The position numbers were made by a program, and so were the translations under genes. 56,479 nt of DNA, taken from the NCBI GenBank assembly GCA_020344335.1, contig CP070821.1:383626-440104 (forward strand), read 5' to 3'. The notes beneath the pieces are model-generated. The model did no database searches. It had not been told where the DNA came from and worked only from the letters and a program-made list of their open reading frames with translations. This document shows, one piece after another, positions 17,701-29,102 of the stretch (position 1 is the first letter of the stretch; every line of letters begins with the position of its first letter). The DNA comes from Gammaproteobacteria bacterium. Lineage in GTDB: Bacteria > Pseudomonadota > Gammaproteobacteria > UBA9214.

Positions 17701-20259
17701 TCAGAGCCAGATCATGTGGCCGATTTCAAATGGATGGCTGAGCAGTTCATGGTCGGGATACATCCGGATCTTGTAGAATTGCAGCCCGGGAAGCGGCGGC
17801 AACAGGTTAAGCCCGAATAGTACTTCGCCGTTCGGTGTGGTTCCCGTAGCTTCGAAACGGATATGCCGGTGTGCAACGAAGTCGCTGTCCGCATTTTGCG
17901 TACCGATAACACACTCAAGAACGACATCTTCGGCAGTAAGCTCTCCCAGCTTGCCGGCGATTTTGATCTTGAAGCTTTTGCCGGACAGGATAGAGTCCCC
18001 GGAATCGTCTACGCGTCGCAATGCGACATCCGGCCAGGATTGTCTGACCTTCTCTTTCCATACGGCCAGTTTCCGCCCGTTCCTGTATTTGTCGGCAGAA
18101 AACACACGGGACTGTTGGCTTGCGGGCGCATACAGATTACGAACGTAGTCACGCACCATGCGCTGCGCATTAAAATTCGGAATGCTGGATTTCATTGAAG
18201 CCTTGGAAATCTTGACCCAGTCTTCCGAGTATCCATGGCTGTTGCGGCTGTAATACGTTGGAATTACCTGGTTTTCCAGCATGTCAAGCAGTTCACTGGC
18301 TTCCTCATGGTCGCGATAGTCTGCATCAAAATGAGGATCATGTGGCGTGATGGCCCAGCCGTTGTCGCCGTTATAGCCCTCTGCCCACCAGCCGTCCAGC
18401 ACACTGAGATTGATAACACCGTTCATGCCGGCCTTTTGCCCTGAGGTGCCGCTTGCTTCCAGCGGGAATTGGGGTGTATTCAGCCAGACATCAACACCGG
18501 TCACCAGTTTGCGTGCAAGGGCCAGGTCATAACCTTCCAGCAGAATAATCCTTCCAATGAAATCCGGGTTCAGTGAATAGCCGTGAATCCTTCTGATGAG
18601 CTCCTGTCCGGGGAGGTCATTCGGATGCGCCTTGCCGGAAAATATCAGCAGTACGGGACGTTCCGGGTCGTTTAGTAAACGCTTCAGGCGTTCAGGATCC
18701 GAAAACAGCAGCGTCGCTCGCTTGTAGGTGGCAAAGCGGCGCGCAAAACCGATCATCAGGATGTCGGATTCTTCCGTAACAATATGCCGGGTCAGCTTTT
18801 CTATCAGGGACTGACTGCAGCCGTTTCTGCGATATTGCAGGATAGCGCGCTGCCGAACATTTTCGAGCAGCTCGGATTTCAGCGACTGCCGGAGACTCCA
18901 GTAACTGTGGTCCGGGATCTCGTCGATGCATTCCCAGTATTCCGTGTTGAGCAGTTCATCGCGCCAGGCACGGCCGAAACGCATGTCGTATAGGTTTGAC
19001 CAATCCCGTGCGAGAAAGGTATTCAGGTGTACACCATTGGTGACATAGCCTATCGGATTTTCCTCGTGCGGAACCTGGCCCCATATATAGGATTCCATCT
19101 CCGATGCGACCGCGCCGTGAACCCGGCTGACGCCGTTGTGGTGGCGCGATCCGCGCAGCGCCAGCGCGGTCTGGTTGAAGCCACCTGGATTTCCGGAGGT
19201 GGCGCCAAGCTCAAGGAATTGCTGCATATCCAGCCCCAGCTCCTTGATATATTCACGAAAATAGCTGCTGATGAGGTCATGCTCAAAAATATCATGGCCC
19301 GCTTCCACAGGCGTGTGCGTGGTAAATACAGTCCCGGCGGCGACGGCTTCCAGTGCCGTTGCAAAATCGTGACCCTGTTGCACGCATTCCCTGGCACGCT
19401 CGAGAATCTGGAAGGCGGAGTGTCCCTCGTTGATATGCCAGACGGTCGGCTTGATACCCAGGGCACGCAAGGCGCGCACGCCGGCGATGCCGAGGACGAT
19501 TTCCTGCTGGATCCGGGTAGTCTTGTCGCCGCCGTAAAGCTGGTGGGTGATGATGCGGTCATGTTCCTGGTTATCCTCCAGGTCGCTGTCCAGAAGGTAG
19601 AGCGTGATGTGTCCCGCTTTGGCCCGCCAGACATTCAGGTATATCTTGCGGCCAAGAATATCGACCTCGACAACGAGCGGCTTGCCGTTGTTATCAAGCG
19701 CCTGCTGCAGTGGTAATTGATCGAAGTCGGTCGGATGATAGTGCGCCAGCTGGTTGCCGTGTTCATCGATGGTCTGGGTGAAATATCCCTGCCGGTAAAG
19801 TATGCCGACGGCAACAAACGGGACACAGAGATCACTGGCTGCCTTGCAATGATCGCCGGCGAGTATGCCAAGACCCCCGGAGTAGATGGGCAGACTTTCG
19901 TGGAAACCGAATTCGGCGCAGAAATAGGCAATCAGGTCATTATCGGCATCCAGGTGCTCCTTGATATCATGGTGCATGTCCCGTTTCAGGTAGGTGTCGT
20001 AGGCTCCCAGTACGCGGTTGAAATCCTCCATGAATACCCGGTCTTCCACGGCTTCCAACAGGCGATTCTGGGAGACGCGCCTCAGGAAGGTCTTGGGATT
20101 GTGTCCGCAGGAACCCCACAGATCACGATCCAGACGGGTATACAGCCGGCGGACCTGGCGATCCCAGCTGTAGAACAGATCATTGGCAAGGTCTTCAAGA
20201 CGCTTGAGGTCCGCCGGGATCTGCGGCTGAACTTCCAGGCTAAAGCGTGTACCAGACAT
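17701..20259 (-). CDS. glgP: Alpha-glucan (glycogen) phosphorylase, DUF3417 type
   Basis: An 852-residue GT35 phosphorylase that releases glucose-1-phosphate. An N-terminal DUF3417-like segment (LANDLFYSWDRQVRRLY) marks it as the alpha-glucan phosphorylase subtype rather than the E. coli GlgP/MalP type. AEFGFHESLPIYSGGLGILAGD and WHINEGHSAF are typical of that subtype, and the pyridoxal-phosphate lysine lies in ASGTSGQKAGMNG. The ATG is only 21 bp downstream of tRNA-Leu on the same strand, with GAGAA as a modest ribosome binding site and no room for a separate promoter. Confidence 0.95.
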   Translation of the reverse strand: MSGTRFSLEVQPQIPADLKRLEDLANDLFYSWDRQVRRLYTRLDRDLWGSCGHNPKTFLRRVSQNRLLEAVEDRVFMEDFNRVLGAYDTYLKRDMHHDIKEHLDADNDLIAYFCAEFGFHESLPIYSGGLGILAGDHCKAASDLCVPFVAVGILYRQGYFTQTIDEHGNQLAHYHPTDFDQLPLQQALDNNGKPLVVEVDILGRKIYLNVWRAKAGHITLYLLDSDLEDNQEHDRIITHQLYGGDKTTRIQQEIVLGIAGVRALRALGIKPTVWHINEGHSAFQILERARECVQQGHDFATALEAVAAGTVFTTHTPVEAGHDIFEHDLISSYFREYIKELGLDMQQFLELGATSGNPGGFNQTALALRGSRHHNGVSRVHGAVASEMESYIWGQVPHEENPIGYVTNGVHLNTFLARDWSNLYDMRFGRAWRDELLNTEYWECIDEIPDHSYWSLRQSLKSELLENVRQRAILQYRRNGCSQSLIEKLTRHIVTEESDILMIGFARRFATYKRATLLFSDPERLKRLLNDPERPVLLIFSGKAHPNDLPGQELIRRIHGYSLNPDFIGRIILLEGYDLALARKLVTGVDVWLNTPQFPLEASGTSGQKAGMNGVINLSVLDGWWAEGYNGDNGWAITPHDPHFDADYRDHEEASELLDMLENQVIPTYYSRNSHGYSEDWVKISKASMKSSIPNFNAQRMVRDYVRNLYAPASQQSRVFSADKYRNGRKLAVWKEKVRQSWPDVALRRVDDSGDSILSGKSFKIKIAGKLGELTAEDVVLECVIGTQNADSDFVAHRHIRFEATGTTPNGEVLFGLNLLPPLPGLQFYKIRMYPDHELLSHPFEIGHMIWL

Positions 20260-20280
20260 AGGTTATTCTCACAGCAATGA

Positions 20281-20366
20281 TGGTGCCGAGGGCGAGAGTC
20301 GAACTCGCACGACCAAAGGCCACCTGATTTTGAGTCAGGCGCGTCTACCAGTTCCGCCACCCCGGC
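20281..20366 (-). tRNA. tRNA-Leu (anticodon CAA)
   Basis: A minus-strand cloverleaf with a long variable arm. The acceptor is GCCGGGG/CCTCGGC, the anticodon stem CCTGA/TCAGG with loop CTCAAAA (anticodon CAA), the variable arm TGGCCTTTGGTCGT, and the T-loop TTCGACT. A CCA is encoded at 20281-20283. It reads UUG codons. glgP starts 21 bp past its 3' end. Confidence 0.96.
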
Positions 20367-20387
20367 TTCCAGGATGTCACTGGCGCT

Positions 20388-20415
20388 AGTATAAGCAATC
20401 CCTGTCTTCGGGCAA
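20388..20415 (-). promoter_or_regulatory. Predicted promoter of tRNA-Leu (and glgP)
   Basis: On the minus strand TTGCCC (20410-20415) and TATACT (20388-20393) are 16 bases apart, a fair sigma-70 promoter. The start point would be near 20381, about 15 bases before the mature tRNA 5' end. No second promoter is visible between the tRNA and glgP. Confidence 0.6.
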
Positions 20416-20450
20416 GCCGTGAAATAAACCATGTGTTACCATGCGCCGGC

Positions 20451-22620
<2,170 letters not shown>

Positions 22621-22703
22621 TACCGGGCCGTCGGGCCAGCACTTGCCGGATATTCGGGCAGTTTCGGCCGTTAACTGAAAGAAACAGGAGCGATGCTTCA
22701 GTC

Positions 22704-23033
22704 ATGAATTTCTTCATATCGGATGCGTGGGCACAGGCCGCACCTGCCGGGCAATCGGACCCGCTGGTCAGTTTCCTGCCATTGATTTTTATCTTTGTGG
22801 TGTTCTATTTCTTGCTGATACGTCCACAGAGCAAGAAGGCCAAGGAACACCGGCAAATGGTGGAAGCCCTGGCTAAAGGAGACGAGGTAGTCACCAATGG
22901 CGGTTTGCTGGGCAAGATTACAGCCGTTGGTGAGAGCTTCATCGAAGTCGAGATTGGTGATGGCATGCGCGTCAAGGTGCAGCGCCAGGCAATTGCCACA
23001 CTGATGCCCAAGGGGACAATCAAGGAATCCTGA
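22704..23033 (+). CDS. yajC: Preprotein translocase subunit YajC
   Basis: A 109-residue inner-membrane accessory protein of the SecDF complex. It has one N-terminal membrane helix (LPLIFIFVVFYFLLIRPQ), then the conserved cytoplasmic part KKAKEHRQMVEALAKGDEVV and TNGGLLGKI. A ribosome binding site (GGAGCG) lies upstream. It sits 83 bp after tgt and 22 bp before secD. Confidence 0.96.
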   Translation: MNFFISDAWAQAAPAGQSDPLVSFLPLIFIFVVFYFLLIRPQSKKAKEHRQMVEALAKGDEVVTNGGLLGKITAVGESFIEVEIGDGMRVKVQRQAIATLMPKGTIKES

Positions 23034-23055
23034 TTTCCCGACCCAGGAAAACAAC

Positions 23056-24915
23056 ATGATCAATCAATATCCGCTCTGGAAGAACCTGGCGATCGTCCTG
23101 GTTCTGCTTGTTGGCATTATTTACGCCTTGCCGAATATCTATGGTGAGGACCCGGCCTTGCAGATAACCAGTGCACGGGCTGGCAAGCTCGATGCCAGTC
23201 TGGCTGGCACTGTAACCGCAACACTGGAGGATGCCGGCATTGCCTACAGGAATACCGAATCCGATGACCAGCAGATCCTGGTGCGTTTCAATGACACCGG
23301 GGCACAGCTCAAGGCCATGGACTTCATCAAGGCAGGGGTTGGTAGCCAGTATGTCGTGGCGCTCAACCTGGCACCGGCGACTCCGGAGTGGCTGCAGTCG
23401 CTGAATGCACTGCCTATGTATCTGGGCCTGGATCTCCGGGGTGGTGTTCATTTCCTCATGGAAGTCGACATGGATGCAGCAACTGGCAAGGCAATTGAAG
23501 GTTATGCCGGCGATGCCAGGTCACTGCTGCGTGGTGAAAAAATCCGCTATTTGACGATACGTGCCGAAAACGACGCCCTGCGGATCATGTTCCGCAGCCC
23601 GGAGGACAGGGAGCGGGCAAACAGCCTGCTTGGCGATGAACTGCCGGGGCTCATGCTGGATCGTATCGATGCCGAGAGCGGCGAAGTCGGATTGTACATA
23701 AGGCCTTCGGAGCAGGAGCTGCGTGATATCAGGAAATTCGCCCTGCAGCAGAATATCATGACCCTGCGCAACCGCGTCAACGAGCTTGGTGTCGCCGAAC
23801 CGGTCATCCAGCAACAGGGCACACAGCGTATCGTGGTGCAACTGCCCGGTGTACAGGATACGGCACGTGCCAAACGTATTATCGGTGCAACAGCGACCCT
23901 TGAGTACCGCGCCGTCGATACCGAGCATGACATCGAAACCGCACTGGCAGGCAAGGTCCCGGCCGGTTCGAAGCTCTACTATGACCGCAACGGCAGTCCG
24001 GTGCTGTTGAAGAAACGCGTCATCGTCACCGGTGACCAGATCATCAATGCCGGCGCCGGATTTGACCAGCAATCCGGAACCCCGAACGTAACCGTCATGC
24101 TGGATGCCAAGGGCGCCCGCAAGATGCTGGCCTTTACCAAGGAAAGTGTCGGCAAACCGATGGCCGTCGTGTTCATCGAGAACAAGACACAAGTGCAGAT
24201 GGTTGATGGCAAACCGGTCAGGTCCACAAAGAAGATTGAAGAGGTTGTCAGTGTCGCGACGATCCGCGATGTATTCAGCAAACGCTTCCAGACAACCGGT
24301 CTCGACAGTCCTCAGGAAGCCCATGAACTGGCACTGGTACTGCGTTCCGGCGCATTGGCCGCGCCGGTTGAAATCATCGAGGAACGCACCATCGGTCCGA
24401 GCATGGGAAAGGAGAACATTGAACAGGGATTCAAGTCCGTTGTTATCGGTTTCTGTGCCGTGCTGATCTTCATGGCCATTTACTACCGGGTGTTCGGCCT
24501 GGTAGCGAACCTGGCACTGACCGTCAACCTCGTGCTCATCGTCGCCGTCCTGTCGTTACTCCAGGCGACGCTGACACTGCCGGGCATTGCAGGTATCGTG
24601 CTGACCGTCGGTATGGCAGTCGATGCCAACGTATTGATATTCGAACGCATCCGGGAGGAATTGCGCAATGGCAACAGCCCGCAGGCGAGCATCCAGGCCG
24701 GTTACGAGAAGGCCTTTTCCACGATTGCCGATGCCAATATCACCACCCTGATTGCCGCCATTGTACTGCTGAGCTTCGGTACCGGCCCGATCAAGGGATT
24801 TGCCGTGACGCTTTCGATCGGCATCATGACCTCGATGTTTACAGCAATCATGGGTACCCGGGCAGTTATCAACCTGATCTATGGCAGGCGCCGCGTCGCA
24901 AGCCTGATGATCTGA
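23056..24915 (+). CDS. secD: Protein translocase subunit SecD
   Basis: A 619-residue RND-type membrane protein that uses the proton gradient to help pull preproteins through SecYEG. It has an N-terminal helix, a large periplasmic P1 domain with LGLDLRGGVHFLMEVD, and five C-terminal helices with GIVLTVGMAVDANVLIFERI, the signature around the functional aspartate. Length is as in E. coli SecD. Confidence 0.97.
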   Translation: MINQYPLWKNLAIVLVLLVGIIYALPNIYGEDPALQITSARAGKLDASLAGTVTATLEDAGIAYRNTESDDQQILVRFNDTGAQLKAMDFIKAGVGSQYVVALNLAPATPEWLQSLNALPMYLGLDLRGGVHFLMEVDMDAATGKAIEGYAGDARSLLRGEKIRYLTIRAENDALRIMFRSPEDRERANSLLGDELPGLMLDRIDAESGEVGLYIRPSEQELRDIRKFALQQNIMTLRNRVNELGVAEPVIQQQGTQRIVVQLPGVQDTARAKRIIGATATLEYRAVDTEHDIETALAGKVPAGSKLYYDRNGSPVLLKKRVIVTGDQIINAGAGFDQQSGTPNVTVMLDAKGARKMLAFTKESVGKPMAVVFIENKTQVQMVDGKPVRSTKKIEEVVSVATIRDVFSKRFQTTGLDSPQEAHELALVLRSGALAAPVEIIEERTIGPSMGKENIEQGFKSVVIGFCAVLIFMAIYYRVFGLVANLALTVNLVLIVAVLSLLQATLTLPGIAGIVLTVGMAVDANVLIFERIREELRNGNSPQASIQAGYEKAFSTIADANITTLIAAIVLLSFGTGPIKGFAVTLSIGIMTSMFTAIMGTRAVINLIYGRRRVASLMI

Positions 24916-24935
24916 GCACCACCACAGGCACAAAA

Positions 24936-25877
24936 ATGGATATTATCAAGCACAATCTGGCAATCGACTTCATGGGGAAGCGGCATCCGGCTGCCATCTT
25001 CTCCATTCTACTGATCCTTGTTGCGATCGGGTCACTGGCGACACGTGGACTGAATTTCGGTATTGACTTTACCGGTGGCACGTTGATCGAGGTCGGTTAC
25101 CCGCAGCCTGTGGACCTGGGGGAAATCCGGCCCTTACTGGAAAGCAGCGGCTATGCAGGCGCCCAGGTCCAGCATTTCGGCACCTCCCGTGATTTGTTGA
25201 TCCGGATTGCACCACAGGAAAGTAAGGCCAGCGCAAAACTCAGCGAAGAAGTACTGGCCAGCTTGCGCCAGCACAACGCCGGGGTTGAAATGCGCCGTGT
25301 GGAGTTTGTCGGTCCGCAGGTCGGCGAGGAGCTGACGGAGCAGGGCGGCCTCGCAATGATCTACGCCCTGATCTGTATTCTCGTCTATATCATGATCCGG
25401 TTCCATATCCGATTTGCACCGGGGGCGGTAATTGCCCTGATTCACGACGTTCTGATTATTATGGGTATTTTCTCTGTATGGCAGATCGACTTCGACCTCA
25501 CGGTACTCGCAGCGTTGCTCGCGGTCATCGGCTATTCACTTAATGACACGATTGTTGTGTTTGATCGCATACGCGAGAACTTTCGTAAAATGCGCAAGGG
25601 TACCTCCAGGGAAATTATCAACCGGTCACTGAACCAGACCCTGTCACGCACCTTGATGACATCATTAACGACCCTGCTTGTAGTGTTCTCACTATTCCTC
25701 TTCGGTGGCGAGGTTATACATTCCTTTGCACTGGCCTTGATGCTGGGTGTGGTCGTGGGGACTTATTCATCCATCTACGTCGCCAGCTCGACAGCGTTGA
25801 CACTGGGTATCAGTAAAGCCGATTTGCTGCAGCCCAAGAAGGAAGGGGCAGGGCAGGCTGGTGGTGAAACCCCCTGA
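24936..25877 (+). CDS. secF: Protein translocase subunit SecF
   Basis: A 313-residue partner of SecD. It shows the N-terminal NFGIDFTGGTLIEV element, the family signature SLNDTIVVFDRIRENF and six predicted membrane helices. It starts 20 bp after secD and ends the queA-tgt-yajC-secD-secF unit. Confidence 0.97.
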   Translation: MDIIKHNLAIDFMGKRHPAAIFSILLILVAIGSLATRGLNFGIDFTGGTLIEVGYPQPVDLGEIRPLLESSGYAGAQVQHFGTSRDLLIRIAPQESKASAKLSEEVLASLRQHNAGVEMRRVEFVGPQVGEELTEQGGLAMIYALICILVYIMIRFHIRFAPGAVIALIHDVLIIMGIFSVWQIDFDLTVLAALLAVIGYSLNDTIVVFDRIRENFRKMRKGTSREIINRSLNQTLSRTLMTSLTTLLVVFSLFLFGGEVIHSFALALMLGVVVGTYSSIYVASSTALTLGISKADLLQPKKEGAGQAGGETP

Positions 25878-25916
25878 GGATACCCGCGGTTCGGTACGGC
25901 CTCGAGAAAGTAAGCT

Positions 25917-26129
25917 TCAGTCTTTGTCTGGCTTGCGGGGAAACGGGATAATATTTGCCACGCTCCGTGGTGCTGCCGGGCTTCTCTCAACACCCAGTAT
26001 TTGCAGTTTTCCGAGGCTGCTCCGCCGGCCGGCCTGACGCGTGATGTACTGCATTCCATCCAGGACATCATGCATGATCTGCTCCAGCATCCGGCCATTG
26101 ATCCGCCTGTTTTTCGATCGCTTGTACAT
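25917..26129 (-). CDS. Small hypothetical protein
   Basis: A 70-residue basic protein. It has a helical N-terminal half (NGRMLEQIMHDVLDGMQYIT) and ends in a NIIPFPRKP tail, a type of ending often seen in real small proteins. The ribosome binding site before the ATG at 26129 is weak; an internal ATG at 26090 is an alternative. It is opposite secF in orientation, with 39 bp between the two stops. I do not recognise the family. Confidence 0.45.
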   Translation of the reverse strand: MYKRSKNRRINGRMLEQIMHDVLDGMQYITRQAGRRSSLGKLQILGVERSPAAPRSVANIIPFPRKPDKD

Positions 26130-26289
26130 TATCTTTTGCGTCCGGAATTACCGGTTTCATGCCTGGTGACAGCATGACGTGTTGTGATCTTCAATCGGCG
26201 TGCCCGGACATAACTTGATGGCCGGTATGCGGGAATGCGAATACTGTCACAGGCCGGAAATCTGCCGGTTGTGAGCGGCCGTGCTGTGC

Positions 26290-27087
26290 TCAGGAGGCAA
26301 GTTCATCCGTCAGATATGGCCGGATGGTTTTCAGGATAAGCGGAAACAGCTTCGGGTTGGCACTGACGAGGTTGCCGCTTTTCATATAACCATGTCCACC
26401 GACAAAATCACCCGAGAGGCCACCGGCCTCCTGGATCAACAGGGTACCAGCGGCCATGTCCCACTCCTTGAGACCGATTTCCCAGAAACCGTCCAGTCTT
26501 CCCGAGGCAATATAGGCAAGATCCAGCGCCGACGAGCCTGCACGCCTGATACCGGCCGTCTTGGGGAACAGGGCACGAAACATGTCCAGATAGGTATCAA
26601 GATGCCGCTGTGACCTGAACGGAAAGCCGGTCCCCAGCAGTGCGCCTTCCAGTTTGTGCCGATTGCTGACCCGAATGCGGCGGTTATCAAGATGTGCACC
26701 GGAACCCCGGGTTGCTGTAAACAGTTCCTGCTGTACAGGATCATAGATAACCGCTTGTTCCAGTCGACCCTTGTAACGCAGTGCTATGGATACGGCAAAC
26801 TGTGGGAAGCCGTGCAGGTAGTTTGTCGTACCGTCAAGGGGGTCAATTATCCACTGGTATTCATCTCCGGCCTGTGAACCACTTTCCTCCGCCAGTATGC
26901 CGTGGCTCGGATAGGCCTTGCGAATAGTGCCGATAATCTCCTGCTCGGCCTGCTGGTCTACATCGGAAACAAAATCATTCCTGTCCTTGGTGTGTACCGA
27001 CAACTGCTCAAGCCTGTCCAGGTTGCGGATGATGATATTGCCGGCATTGCGTGCGGCACGGACCGCGATATTCAGCATGGGATGCAT
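26290..27087 (-). CDS. suhB: Inositol-1-monophosphatase family protein SuhB
   Basis: A 265-residue Mg-dependent phosphatase. SuhB also acts in rRNA transcription antitermination in E. coli. The metal and substrate motifs are AEESG, IDPLDGTTNYLHGFPQF and KEWDMAAGTLLIQEAGG, in normal order and length. It faces secF and the small gene at 25917 across a 160-bp gap in which I see nothing definite. Confidence 0.95.
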   Translation of the reverse strand: MHPMLNIAVRAARNAGNIIIRNLDRLEQLSVHTKDRNDFVSDVDQQAEQEIIGTIRKAYPSHGILAEESGSQAGDEYQWIIDPLDGTTNYLHGFPQFAVSIALRYKGRLEQAVIYDPVQQELFTATRGSGAHLDNRRIRVSNRHKLEGALLGTGFPFRSQRHLDTYLDMFRALFPKTAGIRRAGSSALDLAYIASGRLDGFWEIGLKEWDMAAGTLLIQEAGGLSGDFVGGHGYMKSGNLVSANPKLFPLILKTIRPYLTDELAS

Positions 27088-27168
27088 GATGCCAGGACCT
27101 GCTCCGGATGTTCGTCAAAAAAGGGCGACAAAGAATAGCAGAGAAGCCCTGCAAGAGATATGCAGGGG

Positions 27169-27537
27169 CTAGCGGTGTTTTTTCTGTTTGTGGTACCTGT
27201 CCCGGAGCTGTTTGCGTTCAGCCGGCGTCATCTCGCGGTACTGTTTCTGTTTCCGCTCGAGCCTGTCACGCTCGTTTGGTGACAATCTCATGTAACGTCG
27301 GGCGCCGTCACGCAGTCTGTTCTGCTCGTTTTCCGGATACCCGGTCCAGTCACGGCGGTGTTTTTTCAGGATATCCTGCTCTTCCGGTGACAGTGTATTC
27401 CACGGGATCCCGGCGTCCACCAGGATAAGCGGTGAAATTACCGGCGGACGTCCGCCTTCAGCAGACACGGCCATTGCCGGAAACAGTGCAACCCCGGTTG
27501 TCACAAGGAGAAAAAAAATGAATAGCCTGCGGGTCAT
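27169..27537 (-). CDS. DUF3106-type periplasmic protein
   Basis: A 122-residue exported protein. An N-terminal signal (RRLFIFFLLVTTGVALFPAM, cut near AVSAEGG) precedes a highly charged helical region with repeats of the type LSPEEQDIL, LSPNERDRLE and MTPAERKQLRDRY. This pattern marks DUF3106 proteins and recalls periplasmic stress proteins with LTxxQ/E repeats. The ATG at 27537 is chosen; a TTG three codons earlier is possible. It is the last gene of an operon with an ECF sigma factor and its anti-sigma factor, starting 9 bp after the latter. Confidence 0.78.
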   Translation of the reverse strand: MTRRLFIFFLLVTTGVALFPAMAVSAEGGRPPVISPLILVDAGIPWNTLSPEEQDILKKHRRDWTGYPENEQNRLRDGARRYMRLSPNERDRLERKQKQYREMTPAERKQLRDRYHKQKKHR

Positions 27538-27546
27538 CAGTGTCAA

Positions 27547-28017
27547 TCAGGTGCGGTTGGCTCCAGCTGGTTCAGCATTATTATTGTTTTCTTTCTGGTT
27601 GGCCAGCCACTGATAGAAATCCAGGTCCTCGTAGATGTCCGGGACACTGTCAGCGTCCTGGATGGCGACATGATTCGTTTCCGGGCCGTTCGACGTCAGG
27701 TTCCAGAGACCAACACTGACCGCGACCAGCAGTGCGGCGGCTGTTGCCAGCGAGGGTATGAACGGGTAGCGGTGCCTGCCTTCAGACTGCATGGCCAGCC
27801 GGCGCCGTTCCTCCAGGGCATCGGACAGGTTTCCGGTACCATCCCGGGTGCCGAGGGCGTCAGGCCCAAGTTGCCGCCAGCTTTCCAGCTGGTCACGGCA
27901 TTGCCGGCATCCGGCAAGATGCTTCTCCAGGGCAGATTTCTCGTCTACGGTATCGTCCAGCAGGCCGGCACGGTAGCGGTCGAGCTGTTCGGTATCAGGG
28001 TGTGTATGGTTGTGCAT
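27547..28017 (-). CDS. Zinc-finger anti-sigma factor
   Basis: A 156-residue single-pass membrane protein. The cytoplasmic N-terminus has the ZAS pattern: DTEQLDRYRAGLLDD, then KHLAGCRQCRDQL, a His-x3-Cys-x2-Cys site. A membrane helix follows (SLATAAALLVAVSVGLWNL, about residues 86-104), then a short periplasmic tail. The ATG at 28017 overlaps the end of the ECF sigma gene by 23 bp, the usual sigma/anti-sigma arrangement. It presumably holds the sigma factor inactive until a periplasmic or redox signal arrives. Confidence 0.85.
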   Translation of the reverse strand: MHNHTHPDTEQLDRYRAGLLDDTVDEKSALEKHLAGCRQCRDQLESWRQLGPDALGTRDGTGNLSDALEERRRLAMQSEGRHRYPFIPSLATAAALLVAVSVGLWNLTSNGPETNHVAIQDADSVPDIYEDLDFYQWLANQKENNNNAEPAGANRT

Positions 28018-28597
28018 GTTCCCAAACCTCTGCCAGTTGTTTGCGCAGTTGCCGCATGGCGCGGAAATGGTGTTGCTTGACACTGTTCTCGGAGCAGCCG
28101 AGTGTTTGTGCTGTTTCACTGATTGTCATACCACGCCATTCCCTGAGAATAAAGACCTGTCGCTGTCTCTCGGACAGGGCCTCCAGCGCCTGTGCCACCT
28201 GCGTGCGTAATTCCGCAGTCACTGTCTCGACTTCGGGGGCCGTTATTCCATCATCCCTGTCAGGTGCTGCTACTTCATGCTCGGTCAAGGGGTTGCTGTC
28301 ATCTCCCTGTTTCTGAAACAGCCCGGTCAGGGATACCAGTTTCAGCTTGCCCTGTTCCATTAGCCTGCGGCGCCTGGCGTCATTGATTTTACTTTTCAGG
28401 ATGGTGCGGAACAGCGCCGGCCATTCCCCGGCCGGCTTGTCCCGGTAGTACTCGATGAGGCGCACCATGGATTCCTGTACCACATCCAGTGCCGTTTCCC
28501 GGTGCCACAGTGCGGCATAGGCAACATAGTAGGCATTCTCTTCATTCCTGGTGAAGAAATCTTCCAGCTCCCGGTTTTTCAGTTCATCTGCTTGCAA
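27995..28597 (-). CDS. ECF-type RNA polymerase sigma factor
   Basis: An ECF sigma factor of about 200 residues. Region 2 is seen in ETALDVVQESMVRLIEYYRD and EWPALFRTILKSKINDARRR. Region 4 is seen in LEALSERQRQVFILREWRGM followed by ISETAQTLGCSENSVKQHHF. The start is uncertain. I chose a TTG at 28597, just before the conserved part; a CTG at 28618 or a GTG at 28702 (AGGG before it) would extend the protein. The frame stays open upstream but overlaps the His-rich gene there. Target promoters are unknown, although autoregulation is typical for the group. Confidence 0.85.
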   Translation of the reverse strand: MQADELKNRELEDFFTRNEENAYYVAYAALWHRETALDVVQESMVRLIEYYRDKPAGEWPALFRTILKSKINDARRRRLMEQGKLKLVSLTGLFQKQGDDSNPLTEHEVAAPDRDDGITAPEVETVTAELRTQVAQALEALSERQRQVFILREWRGMTISETAQTLGCSENSVKQHHFRAMRQLRKQLAEVWEHAQPYTP

Positions 28598-28733
28598 GGT
28601 ATTGGTATCACTCGCCAGGGGATAATTGGCAGTAACCCCGGCAACGGGCCTGACGGCTTTGCCAATGCTCACCGGCGCAATGCATGGCGGCACCAACAGC
28701 ACGTTCCCTGCGAGACTCACATCGCGCGGGTTT

Positions 28734-29102
28734 CTAGCGGAGGCCGGCAATCCCGGAGCGGGTATGGTACGCAGATTTTCCATGGTGGCCGTCCCGATGT
28801 CCAACCGGATGACCGGAATGCCTGTACCTGGTTGCAGATTTCCGCCTGTCGTGATGCCGGTGATGTGCATCATGTCCGCCATGATGCTTTCGGAAGTGTC
28901 TCTTGCCAGCCCAGTGGTGCGGACGGAAATGACGGTGATGGCCGTAATATCCATACCGGTGCGAAGGTAAATAGTAATGGTGTTGGCGGTAATGCTCAGA
29001 ATGGTAGGGGTACGAAGAATGGCCTGCACTGGCCGGTGTCACCAGGCACAGTGACAGCCCTGCGGTCAGTAATACTGCTGTCGTTGCTTTTTTCAGGTTC
29101 AT
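28734..29102 (-). CDS. Histidine-rich secreted protein
   Basis: A 122-residue protein with a clear signal peptide (MNLKKATTAVLLTAGLSLCL, cleavage after ASA). The mature part has about 25 His in some 95 residues, with many Tyr, Arg and Gly, in patterns such as EHYRQHHYY, GHHRHFRPHH, HHGGHDAHHRHHD and GHRDGHHGK. The ATG at 29102 has GGAG at good spacing. No fold is evident. The composition suggests metal binding in the periplasm, which is an inference. It lies 73 bp after psd and about 135 bp before the ECF sigma gene, on the same strand. Confidence 0.75.
   Translation of the reverse strand: MNLKKATTAVLLTAGLSLCLVTPASAGHSSYPYHSEHYRQHHYYLPSHRYGYYGHHRHFRPHHWAGKRHFRKHHGGHDAHHRHHDRRKSATRYRHSGHPVGHRDGHHGKSAYHTRSGIAGLR

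Noticed and set aside
27146-27169. CCCTGC/GCAGGG hairpin at the end of the DUF3106 gene
   Set aside because: In the direction of transcription it lacks a following T-run, so I do not call it a terminator.
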